In this document: piece after piece, positions 1 to 5,562 of the stretch | How the letters are laid out: every line of letters starts with the position of its first letter | Position numbering within the stretch: position 1 is the stretch's first letter | Assembly: GCA_002746275.1 (NCBI GenBank) | Contig: NVWR01000005.1 | Location: forward strand, 129,376-136,553 | From: Rhodobiaceae bacterium | GTDB lineage: Bacteria; Pseudomonadota; Alphaproteobacteria; Parvibaculales; Parvibaculaceae | Length of the DNA stretch: 7,178 nucleotides | Reading direction: 5' to 3' | Notes under the pieces: generated by a model | Told to the model about the DNA's origin: nothing | The model's database searches: none | What the model saw: only the letters and a program-made list of their open reading frames with translations | Position numbers and translations under genes: made by a program

Positions 1-303
1 GCCGCCCGCACCAACGCTGATGCTGCCGTGGGCTTCTACGGCGTCAATCTGCAAAACCGCCTGGACGAAGCCGGCAAAATTGCCAAACCTCTGATGCTGC
101 ACATTGCCGGGAAGGATGAATTTGTTCCCGCCGAGGCACAAAGCGCCATTCACAAGGGCCTGGGCGCCAACAGCCTTGTCACTCTCCACGACTATCCCGA
201 ACGGGACCATGCTTTTGCAAGGGTCGGTGGCACCCACTACGACAAAGCCGATGCTGGCCTTGCCAACAAACGCTCACTGGAATTCTTCAAGGCAAACCTC
301 TGA
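1..303 (+). CDS. Dienelactone hydrolase family protein, C-terminal part (5' end outside window)
   Basis: The reading frame is open from the first base to the TGA at 301-303 and gives the last 100 residues of an alpha/beta hydrolase of the dienelactone hydrolase (DLH) family. Two of the three catalytic residues are visible: Asp39 of the fragment in AGKDEFVP and His70 in ERDHAFAR. They are 31 residues apart, the same spacing as Asp171 and His202 in the classic Pseudomonas DLH. The nucleophile (Cys or Ser) lies upstream of the window. The segment AVGFYGV just before the beta strand is also typical of the family. DLH proteins are cytoplasmic hydrolases of lactones and related esters; many bacterial members have no known substrate, so a role in chloroaromatic degradation should not be assumed. 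The true start is not in the window; the GTG at 28 is only an internal valine codon. Confidence 0.85.
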   Translation, partial: AARTNADAAVGFYGVNLQNRLDEAGKIAKPLMLHIAGKDEFVPAEAQSAIHKGLGANSLVTLHDYPERDHAFARVGGTHYDKADAGLANKRSLEFFKANL

Positions 304-333
304 AACATTTCACACCAAAGCAACGTTCCGTAT

Positions 334-351
334 CCGAATCAAATAATTCGG
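334..351 (+). terminator. Weak hairpin after the DLH gene
   Basis: A perfect 6-bp stem (CCGAAT / ATTCGG) encloses the 6-nt loop CAAATA, 30 nt after the DLH stop. It is not followed by a run of T, so it is not a textbook intrinsic terminator. It could be a weak terminator, an mRNA 3'-end stabiliser, or chance. The rest of the 304-391 gap shows nothing else except the ribosome binding site of the next gene. Confidence 0.25.
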
Positions 352-380
352 TGTCCCGACTCCAATTGATGCGACCCGGA

Positions 381-385
381 AGGAG
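381..385 (+). promoter_or_regulatory. Ribosome binding site that fixes a TTG start
   Basis: AGGAG lies 6 nt before the TTG at 392-394. The nearby upstream ATG at 369-371 is in another frame, so this strong Shine-Dalgarno site is the reason to accept the rare TTG start for the exporter. Confidence 0.75.
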
Positions 386-391
386 CTAAAA

Positions 392-1009
392 TTGAACCTC
401 GAACTCTATCTCGGTTTTATCCTTGCAGCAGCGGTCCTAGTCGCGATCCCCGGTCCCGTTGTCACACTCCTCGTCGCAACGGCAATCCGTGATGGAAAAG
501 GAGCAGCCCTTTCAACGGTCGCCGGATCATCAACAGCGCTCGTCTTCCACATGCTCGCAGTAGGTCTAGGGCTTACCTCCTTGCTTGCATTCATCGGCGA
601 ATGGTTTGAGTGGTTGAAATGGGTCGGCGCGCTCTATCTCGTTTGGCTCGGCATCAGTGCCTGGAAACACAGCTACCGGACGGAAGCACTTCCTGCCCTC
701 GGTCCCAAAAACCGAAATCATTTCGTACGCGGTTTTCTTGTCGGGGTCACAAATCCAAAAACGCTGCTCTTCTATGCAGCGTTCTTTCCCCAATTTATCG
801 ACCCGTCTCTCCCGCTAACCCAACAACTTCTTTGGCTCTGCCCAACCTTCCTCGTCGTCGGCGGCACCATAGATACCATCTACGCATTATCGGCCTCGCG
901 CGCAGGCAAACTCTTTACATCGCCCCTCGCGCAAATGCTCAGTGACCGCGTCTCCGGCACACTTCTCATCCTCGCAGGCGCCGGACTTGCCGCAACACGC
1001 CGTATCTAA
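392..1009 (+). CDS. LysE/RhtB family amino-acid exporter
   Basis: The 205-residue protein has the size and the about six hydrophobic segments of LysE/RhtB (threonine/homoserine-type) exporters of the inner membrane. These secondary transporters expel amino acids or similar small metabolites. The family signature is near the N-terminus: the first hydrophobic segment runs into AIPGPVVTLLVATAIRDG (residues 18-35), followed by a glycine- and alanine-rich stretch GAALSTVAGSSTA. A second conserved element, GVTNPKTLLFYAAFFPQF, lies at about 118-135. Hydrophobic segments fall near residues 6-30, 38-65, 72-92, 111-132, 145-165 and 186-203. The start is TTG, supported by AGGAG 6 nt upstream, and gives the usual N-terminal length. 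The quinone oxidoreductase gene starts 25 nt downstream on the same strand, so the two may be co-transcribed. The substrate cannot be read from the sequence. Confidence 0.9.
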   Translation: MNLELYLGFILAAAVLVAIPGPVVTLLVATAIRDGKGAALSTVAGSSTALVFHMLAVGLGLTSLLAFIGEWFEWLKWVGALYLVWLGISAWKHSYRTEALPALGPKNRNHFVRGFLVGVTNPKTLLFYAAFFPQFIDPSLPLTQQLLWLCPTFLVVGGTIDTIYALSASRAGKLFTSPLAQMLSDRVSGTLLILAGAGLAATRRI

Positions 1010-1034
1010 TTTCAAACAACGAAACGGAACCAAA

Positions 1035-2009
1035 ATGATCAAGGCAATTCGCATTCACGAAACCGGCGGTCCAGATGTCATGAAACTGGAAGACATTGAC
1101 TTGCCTGATCCCGCCCCCAGTTTTGCGCGTGTGAAGCACACAGCCATCGGTCTCAACTTCATCGATACCTATCATCGCTCCGGGCTTTACCCTGTGCCAC
1201 TGCCATCGGGTATCGGTCTCGAAGCGGCCGGCGTGGTGGAAGCAATCGGCGACGGTGTTACAGCCGTCAAAGTGGGCGACCGCGTGGCCTACGGGTCGGG
1301 GCCCTTGGGCGCTTATGCCCAGGCCCAGAACTGTTACGCCGCAAGCCTGATCAAGCTGCCAGACACAATCAAAGATGATGAAGCCGCGGCCCTGATGATG
1401 AAGGGTCTGACGGCGCGGTATCTTTTCAAGGAAACCTACAAGCTCAAAAAAGGCGACACGGCTCTGTTCCATGCAGCCGCTGGCGGTGTGGGCCTAGTGG
1501 CGTGTCAGTGGGCAAAAGAACTCGGCGTCACCCTCATCGGCACGGTGGGCTCTGAGGAAAAAGCAAAGCTTGCCCGTGATCACGGTTGCGCCCACGTCAT
1601 CAACTATTCAACCGAGAATGTCGCCGAGCGGGTAATGGAAATCACCGACGGCAAAAAAGTGCCAGTTGTTTATGACGGTGTTGGCAAAGACACGTTTGAA
1701 ATGTCGCTGGATTGTTTGCAACCCCGTGGCCTGCTTGCCAGTTTCGGCAACGCGTCTGGCCCCGTGAGCGGCGTTGATCTCTCGATCCTCGCGGCCAAAG
1801 GGTCGCTCTACGTCACCCGCCCCACCATGATCCACTACATGATGACACCAGAGGAAGTCGCCACCGCAACAAGCGACTTGTTCGACGTGGTGGCCAGAGG
1901 CGCGGTGAAGGTCGACATCAACCAGCGCTATGCCCTTGGCGATGTAGCCCAAGCACACCGCGACCTGGAAGGCCGCAAAACCACCGGCGCCACCATCATC
2001 GAACCGTGA
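1035..2009 (+). CDS. qor: NADPH:quinone oxidoreductase, zinc-free MDR family (zeta-crystallin type)
   Basis: This 324-residue protein matches bacterial QOR (about 327 residues in E. coli) along its whole length. It is a cytosolic, zinc-independent member of the medium-chain dehydrogenase/reductase family that reduces quinones with NADPH. The N-terminal GroES-like domain carries NFIDTYHRSGLYPVPLPSG (residues 41-59) and GLEAAGVVEAIG (61-72), both typical of QOR. The Rossmann domain has the nucleotide-binding motif AAAGGVG at 147-153. The Cys/His zinc ligands of alcohol dehydrogenases are absent. I chose the ATG at 1035 because the family starts with a short strand like MIKAIRIHETGG. The frame is open further up to 942, but that part lies inside the exporter gene and has no family similarity. 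The ribosome site is weak (ACGGAACC). The physiological acceptor (quinone or other enone) is inferred only from the family. Confidence 0.9.
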   Translation: MIKAIRIHETGGPDVMKLEDIDLPDPAPSFARVKHTAIGLNFIDTYHRSGLYPVPLPSGIGLEAAGVVEAIGDGVTAVKVGDRVAYGSGPLGAYAQAQNCYAASLIKLPDTIKDDEAAALMMKGLTARYLFKETYKLKKGDTALFHAAAGGVGLVACQWAKELGVTLIGTVGSEEKAKLARDHGCAHVINYSTENVAERVMEITDGKKVPVVYDGVGKDTFEMSLDCLQPRGLLASFGNASGPVSGVDLSILAAKGSLYVTRPTMIHYMMTPEEVATATSDLFDVVARGAVKVDINQRYALGDVAQAHRDLEGRKTTGATIIEP

Positions 2010-2013
2010 CGGC

Positions 2014-2637
2014 CTACTCGGCAGCGACCGCGGGCGAGCCTCTGTAAATGCTGGTCCGGGGTCGCTCCATCACACGCTGCACCATGGGTACAAAGGCTTC
2101 CAGGGGCATCGTGTCGTAATCCGGCTCAAAGGCATTCTGGTCGAACAGATGGCAAAACTGTGCCGTGTGTTCGAAAGCCTGATGTTCCCGGAACTGCTCG
2201 CGCCGGTCACGGTCCAGACCAAGGTGGTGGAAGAAATAATAGCCCTGGAAAATTCCGTGATGCTCCATCATCCAGAAATTATCTTCTGAGATGAAAGGCT
2301 TCATGATGGCCGCGCCGATCTCCGCATGATTGAAGGAACCAAGCGTGTCGCCAATATCGTGAATGAGGGCGCAAACGACGTACTCTTCGTCTTTGCCCGC
2401 ACGGTGCGCCAGCGTTGCTGATTGCAAAGAATGCTCCAGACGATCCACTGCAAAACCACCAAAATCACCGTCCAGCAATTTCAGATGACCCAGCACCCGG
2501 TCAGGAAGCCCCTTTGTAAATTCCATGTTGCTTTTAGCGATGACAGCCCACTCTTCAGCTGTGCTCTCCGCCATTGTTTTAAACGTCGCGCGACCCTCAA
2601 CAACGGTGTCGGTGCGGCCTTTATCTGCGTCAGTCAT
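2014..2637 (-). CDS. HD-domain protein of the PhnZ/COG4341-like group, possible diiron oxygenase or phosphohydrolase
   Basis: The 207-residue protein carries an HD domain: LEHSLQSATLAHRAG (first ligand His69), then LIHDIGD (His93-Asp94), NHAEIGAA (His104), EHHGIFQGYY (His126/127) and a late CHLFD (Asp166). The order His, His-Asp, His, His, Asp, and the 24-residue step from His69 to His93, match PhnZ (His34, His58-Asp59, His80, His104, Asp161), a mixed-valent diiron oxygenase that cleaves a phosphonate. Simple counting suggests PhnZ's gating Tyr24/Glu27 are Phe59/Phe62 here, and its phosphonate-contacting Lys108 and Arg158 are Gln131 and His163. A different substrate is therefore likely, and plain phosphohydrolase activity is not excluded. 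The start is the ATG at 2637, which has GAGGAG just upstream (2642-2647); the frame extends to 2658 but that part has no ribosome site. The gene lies downstream of the PAS_5 gene on the same strand, and its stop is 4 bases from the convergent qor stop. Confidence 0.8.
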   Translation of the reverse strand: MTDADKGRTDTVVEGRATFKTMAESTAEEWAVIAKSNMEFTKGLPDRVLGHLKLLDGDFGGFAVDRLEHSLQSATLAHRAGKDEEYVVCALIHDIGDTLGSFNHAEIGAAIMKPFISEDNFWMMEHHGIFQGYYFFHHLGLDRDRREQFREHQAFEHTAQFCHLFDQNAFEPDYDTMPLEAFVPMVQRVMERPRTSIYRGSPAVAAE

Positions 2638-2641
2638 GTTT

Positions 2642-2647
2642 GCTCTC
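2642..2647 (-). promoter_or_regulatory. Ribosome binding site that fixes the start of the HD gene
   Basis: Read on the - strand, GAGGAG is followed by AGCAAAC... to the ATG at 2635-2637. The site falls inside the longer open frame, so it argues against the start at 2658. Confidence 0.7.
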
Positions 2648-2664
2648 CTCAGAAACATTCAAGC

Positions 2665-2677
2665 GCATTTCAAATGC
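2665..2677. promoter_or_regulatory. 13-bp palindrome upstream of the HD gene
   Basis: GCATTT-C-AAATGC is a perfect 6-bp inverted repeat around one central base, ending 28 nt before the HD start codon. Its position would suit an operator, but one palindrome of this length can arise by chance and I recognise no regulator that binds it. The surrounding gap (2638-2723) also has a TATGAT on the - strand that resembles a -10 box, but no acceptable -35 box at 17 nt. Confidence 0.25.
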
Positions 2678-2707
2678 AGTCCGGGAGATCATAGCCAATC
2701 AAAGGGG

Positions 2708-2725
2708 GACCGCCTACAGGCGATC
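2708..2725 (-). terminator. GC-rich hairpin at the PAS gene stop codon
   Basis: On the - strand GATCGCC pairs with GGCGGTC (7 bp including one G-T pair) around a TGTA tetraloop. The stem begins inside the TGA stop codon of the PAS_5 gene. It is followed by CCCCCTTTG and not by a real T tract, so intrinsic termination would be weak. It might attenuate read-through into the HD gene or protect the 3' end of the PAS mRNA. Confidence 0.35.
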
Positions 2726-3380
2726 AAGCGCTCGGGACACCAAAACCAAGGTCGATAAACTGAGCCTCGCGTAGTTTTGGCACCTCGGCATAGGTGAGGA
2801 CCGACTCCCAGCGTGCTTCCTGATGGACCGGCATCACCGTGCCAATCAGCCGGTTGCCTCCATCCGCTCCGGCACCAACCGGCAGGGTAAGCAATTCCAT
2901 CTGATGCTCTCCCCCAGCGGTATCCGCCATTTCCCAGAACAAGACCACACCGCAGGGATGAGAATGCAGCAATTTCAGCCGCGCAATGTCACTGCCCCGA
3001 TCAGGGTAATCACCAAACCCAAACAAGTCCTGACCGGTCATATCCTGCCCCATCCCAGCACTGAGCGCAGTTCCAAACAGCCGAACAATCAATCGCTCCG
3101 GACCGTCCCATCCGAGATAGCGCAGATAAGGCGCCAGCTCGACCAGGGTTTCCATACGAACATCATCTGCGGCGGGCATATCTTTGTCACCGCGCGCAGA
3201 CATCCACCAAGCCAGCAATTCCGCGCCTACGTTGGAGGGCATATATCCGTCTATGGGTTCAACTTCGCGTGGTTCGCGATTATCCAGACGCGCCCGAACA
3301 CGAGCCGCGTGAGACGGTTCCAGATACCCAGCCACCCAGCCCGATATGTCCCGATTAGATGATGATGTGTCTTCCGGCAA
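2724..3380 (-). CDS. PAS_5 (PF07310-like) domain protein
   Basis: The 218-residue protein resembles the alphaproteobacterial PAS_5 group (DUF1488-like naming aside, the fold is a single PAS domain). Recognisable blocks are AELLAWWMSARGDKDMPAAD (residues 53-72), ELAPYLRYLGWDG (81-93), the strand and helix RLFGTALSAGMGQDMTGQDL (100-119), and a final strand near NRLIGTVMPV (166-175). The first 50 residues are polar and look disordered. There is no kinase, cyclase or other output domain and no membrane segment. Family members are small stand-alone proteins, mostly uncharacterised, probably sensing or binding a ligand or partner; no cofactor can be read here. The start is a TTG at 3378-3380, preceded by AGGTGA and by an in-frame stop TGA 6 nt upstream, so no earlier start exists; the next ATG is at residue 47, inside conserved sequence. 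It lies 148 nt after rho on the same strand. Confidence 0.8.
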   Translation of the reverse strand: MPEDTSSSNRDISGWVAGYLEPSHAARVRARLDNREPREVEPIDGYMPSNVGAELLAWWMSARGDKDMPAADDVRMETLVELAPYLRYLGWDGPERLIVRLFGTALSAGMGQDMTGQDLFGFGDYPDRGSDIARLKLLHSHPCGVVLFWEMADTAGGEHQMELLTLPVGAGADGGNRLIGTVMPVHQEARWESVLTYAEVPKLREAQFIDLGFGVPSA

Positions 3381-3498
3381 ATTTCACCTACCGCGCCCAA
3401 AGCAATGCGCCACAAACTTTCCCATAGCGGAAAAGCCTGACCGAAAACACATGCAAAACCCTTAACAGGGGGCACAGAGGTCAATGCTCGAGGAAAAC

Positions 3499-3531
3499 AG
3501 CCAGTTCCCAGCCGGTTCCCAACCAGTTCTA
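3499..3531. repeat. Three 11-bp tandem repeats at the 3' end of rho
   Basis: AGCCAGTTCCC, AGCCGGTTCCC and AACCAGTTCTA follow each other without gaps on the + strand. The first two differ at one base; the third is more diverged and covers the rho stop codon (TAG, 3529-3531). Transcribed with rho, the repeat gives GGGAAC-rich RNA right after the stop. No strong intrinsic terminator hairpin with a T tract is seen in the 3381-3528 gap; a 4-bp stem CCCT/AGGG followed by TTTT (about 3449-3464) is too short to call. Confidence 0.5.
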
Positions 3532-4794
3532 CGTGTTCATGCTGTCGAAGAACTCGTCATTGTCTTTTGTTTGCTTGAGCTTATCGAGCAGGAACTCGAC
3601 CGCATCCACGGTTCCCATTGGGTTGAGGATCCGGCGCAGCACATACATTTTCTGCAAGGATGCTTTGTCGACCAGCAGTTCTTCTTTCCGGGTACCGGAT
3701 TTCAGAATATCCATCGCTGGGAAGACACGCTTATCGGAGACCTTGCGATCAAGCACAATTTCCGAGTTACCCGTGCCCTTGAATTCTTCAAAGATCACTT
3801 CATCCATCCGGCTGCCTGTATCGATCAGCGCCGTTGCAATGATGGTGAGCGACCCGCCCTCTTCAATGTTCCGGGCTGCCCCGAAAAAGCGTTTTGGACG
3901 TTGCAAAGCGTTGGCATCAACACCCCCGGTCAGCACCTTGCCAGAACTTGGCACCACGGTGTTATAGGCACGACCGAGACGCGTGATACTATCGAGCAAG
4001 ATCACCACATCGCGTCCACGTTCAACGAGACGTTTGGCTTTTTCGATCACCATTTCAGCAACCTGGACGTGACGCACGGCGGGCTCATCAAAAGTTGAGG
4101 ACACAACTTCACCCTTCACCGAGCGCTTCATGTCGGTCACTTCTTCCGGCCGTTCGTCGATCAACAGCACGATCAGATAGGCGTCTGGATGATTGGCTGC
4201 GACAGAGTGCGCGATGTTTTGCAGCAGAACTGTCTTACCGGTCCGTGGCGGTGCCACAATGAGACCGCGCTGTCCCTTACCAAGCGGGGCAACGATATCG
4301 ATGATCCGTCCGGATGAATCTTTCAGCGTCGGATCGGCAATTTCCATCACCAGTCTGTCGTCTGGATAGAGCGGTGTCAGATTGTCGAAATGCACCGTGT
4401 GGCGCGCTTCTTCAGGATCTTCAAAATTAATCGTGTCGACTTTGATCAGCGCGAAATACCGCTCGCCATCTTTCGGGCTGCGAATTTCCCCTTCCACCGT
4501 ATCCCCTGTGCGAAGCGAGAAGCGTCGGATCTGCGTCGGCGATACATAAATATCATCTGGGCCGGGAAGATAGTTGGCTTGCGGCGACCGCAAAAAACCA
4601 AACCCGTCCTGCAGCACTTCCACCACACCCTCACCGATAATATCAGTACCCTGTTCGGCGAACTGTTTCAGGATCGCAAACATCAGCTCCTGCATGCGCA
4701 GGGTGCTCGCGTTTTCCACTTCAAGCTCTTCGGCAAGCTCCGACAGTTCGGTGGGTGATTTAGCTTTCAGATCCTTCAGCCTAACTTGCTGCAT
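3529..4794 (-). CDS. rho: Transcription termination factor Rho
   Basis: This is a complete 421-residue Rho, the hexameric RNA helicase that ends transcription of untranslated RNA. The N-terminal domain has the alphaproteobacterial opening [20 protein letters not shown], and the cold-shock-like RNA-binding domain has DGFGFLRS (63-70) and [13 protein letters not shown] (80-92). The ATPase core has the P-loop APPRTGKT at 181-188, the Walker B strand VVILLDS (263-269, Asp268), and the Q- and R-loop regions [23 protein letters not shown] (about 287-309, key residues Lys301 and Arg302). No inserted or missing domain is seen; the length is standard for Proteobacteria (E. coli 419). The start ATG at 4794 gives the expected N-terminus, with a modest purine stretch AAGAGA upstream. 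The gene lies 261 nt after hemJ on the same strand and probably has its own promoter at 5018-5046. Known rho genes repress themselves through termination in their leader; the long leader here is compatible with that. Confidence 0.98.
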   Translation of the reverse strand: MQQVRLKDLKAKSPTELSELAEELEVENASTLRMQELMFAILKQFAEQGTDIIGEGVVEVLQDGFGFLRSPQANYLPGPDDIYVSPTQIRRFSLRTGDTVEGEIRSPKDGERYFALIKVDTINFEDPEEARHTVHFDNLTPLYPDDRLVMEIADPTLKDSSGRIIDIVAPLGKGQRGLIVAPPRTGKTVLLQNIAHSVAANHPDAYLIVLLIDERPEEVTDMKRSVKGEVVSSTFDEPAVRHVQVAEMVIEKAKRLVERGRDVVILLDSITRLGRAYNTVVPSSGKVLTGGVDANALQRPKRFFGAARNIEEGGSLTIIATALIDTGSRMDEVIFEEFKGTGNSEIVLDRKVSDKRVFPAMDILKSGTRKEELLVDKASLQKMYVLRRILNPMGTVDAVEFLLDKLKQTKDNDEFFDSMNT

Positions 4795-5017
4795 GAAAAT
4801 CTCTTATGTTGTCTTGGTGGAAAACCAGAGCGAAAAACAAATGTGAGTACCCAACGACGCACCGATAATCTCGATCATGTTCAAGCAAATTTGTCTTGAG
4901 AAATCAGCTTGGAAAGATCAATAGGAGAAGCGGCGCCTCGGCCCCCAGCCTCATTTTCATCAATACGAAAACACAGGTGGTTGCACTCCGGAAGAAACCC
5001 GGCGGGTGTGATTTTTG

Positions 5018-5046
5018 ATATAGACCCATCAGCACGGACCTACAAG
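5018..5046 (-). promoter_or_regulatory. Predicted sigma-70-type promoter of rho
   Basis: On the - strand CTTGTA (5041-5046) and CTATAT (5018-5023) are separated by exactly 17 nt (5024-5040). The alphaproteobacterial housekeeping consensus is about CTTGAC-N17-CTATAT, so 10 of 12 positions agree and the -10 box is exact. It starts 9 nt after the hemJ stop codon. Transcription would begin near 5011, giving rho a leader of about 215 nt. This was found by eye, not by a scored scan. Confidence 0.55.
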
Positions 5047-5055
5047 CGTAAAAAG

Positions 5056-5505
5056 TTAAAACGGCTTCACAACAACCATGATGACAATCAGGATGGTGAG
5101 AACCGGCGGCACCTCATTCAACAACCGCAACTGGCGAGAAGTCAGGGGTCGCTCGTCCCGATCAAACGCCTTGCGCCAGCGAGCCAAAAACCCGTGATAG
5201 GCAGCCATCCCCAAAACCGCGGTCAGCTTGATATGTAACCAGGTGTCTGAGGAATACGCATCCCAGAACATCCAGAGCAACAGACCCCCAAACAAGAAAG
5301 CAGCGCCCATGGCTGGGTTGATGATCCGACGCAGCAGCAGCACTTCCATCTTTTTGTAGTTTTCAGAGAGATCTGAGCCCACCGGCACTTCTGCATGGTA
5401 GACGTAGAGCCTGGGCAGATAGAACATGCCCGCCATCCAGAAGATCACGAAGATAATGTGGAACGCCTTGATCCACTCATAATATTGGCTCAACCACTCG
5501 ATCAT
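5056..5505 (-). CDS. hemJ: Protoporphyrinogen IX oxidase HemJ
   Basis: HemJ is the membrane protein that oxidises protoporphyrinogen IX to protoporphyrin IX in most bacteria lacking HemG and HemY. The 149-residue product has the family's usual length and four or more hydrophobic segments (about residues 11-30, 62-80, 90-105, 124-146). Conserved blocks are visible: WIKAFHIIFVIFWMAGMFYL (11-30, His16), PRLYVYHAEV (31-40, His37), LLRRIINPAMGAAF (57-70), WLHIKL (89-94, His91), YHGFLARWRKAF (103-114, His104), LLNEVPPVL (118-126) and the C-terminal VVVKPF. The start is the ATG at 5503-5505, preceded by GAGACCGAA; the frame can be extended to 5541 by a TTG, but homologs begin near WIKAFH, which favours the shorter form. 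The gene is 57 nt after hemH and supplies the step just before ferrochelatase. Confidence 0.92.
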   Translation of the reverse strand: MIEWLSQYYEWIKAFHIIFVIFWMAGMFYLPRLYVYHAEVPVGSDLSENYKKMEVLLLRRIINPAMGAAFLFGGLLLWMFWDAYSSDTWLHIKLTAVLGMAAYHGFLARWRKAFDRDERPLTSRQLRLLNEVPPVLTILIVIMVVVKPF

Positions 5506-5562
5506 TTCGGTCTCAAAACTAATTAAAAGGCAGTGCGGCAAGCCACATTGGCGGGTCTTTTA

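Noticed and set aside
942..1034. Extended N-terminus of the quinone oxidoreductase
   Set aside because: It overlaps the exporter gene, has no family similarity, and the ATG at 1035 gives the canonical N-terminus.
2638..2658. Seven-residue longer start for the HD protein
   Set aside because: The clear GAGGAG site lies inside this extension and points to the ATG at 2637.
2823..3362. 179-residue open frame on the + strand opposite the PAS_5 gene
   Set aside because: Composition is low-grade (rich in Arg, Pro, Gln, His) with no domain, while the opposite strand shows clear PAS_5 blocks.
3484..4098. 204-residue open frame on the + strand opposite rho
   Set aside because: It lies wholly antisense to the 3' half of rho and its end region; the product has no recognisable domain, and its openness follows from rho codon bias.
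4988..5002. CCGG-N7-CCGG hairpin in the rho leader as a terminator or riboswitch
   Set aside because: Only a 4-bp stem, no T tract and no recognisable riboswitch core.
5242..5254. 13-bp exact repeat GGTGTCTGAGGAA, also at 6592-6604
   Set aside because: Both copies are inside coding sequence (hemJ and hemE) in different reading frames; no flanking similarity, so chance is the simplest explanation.
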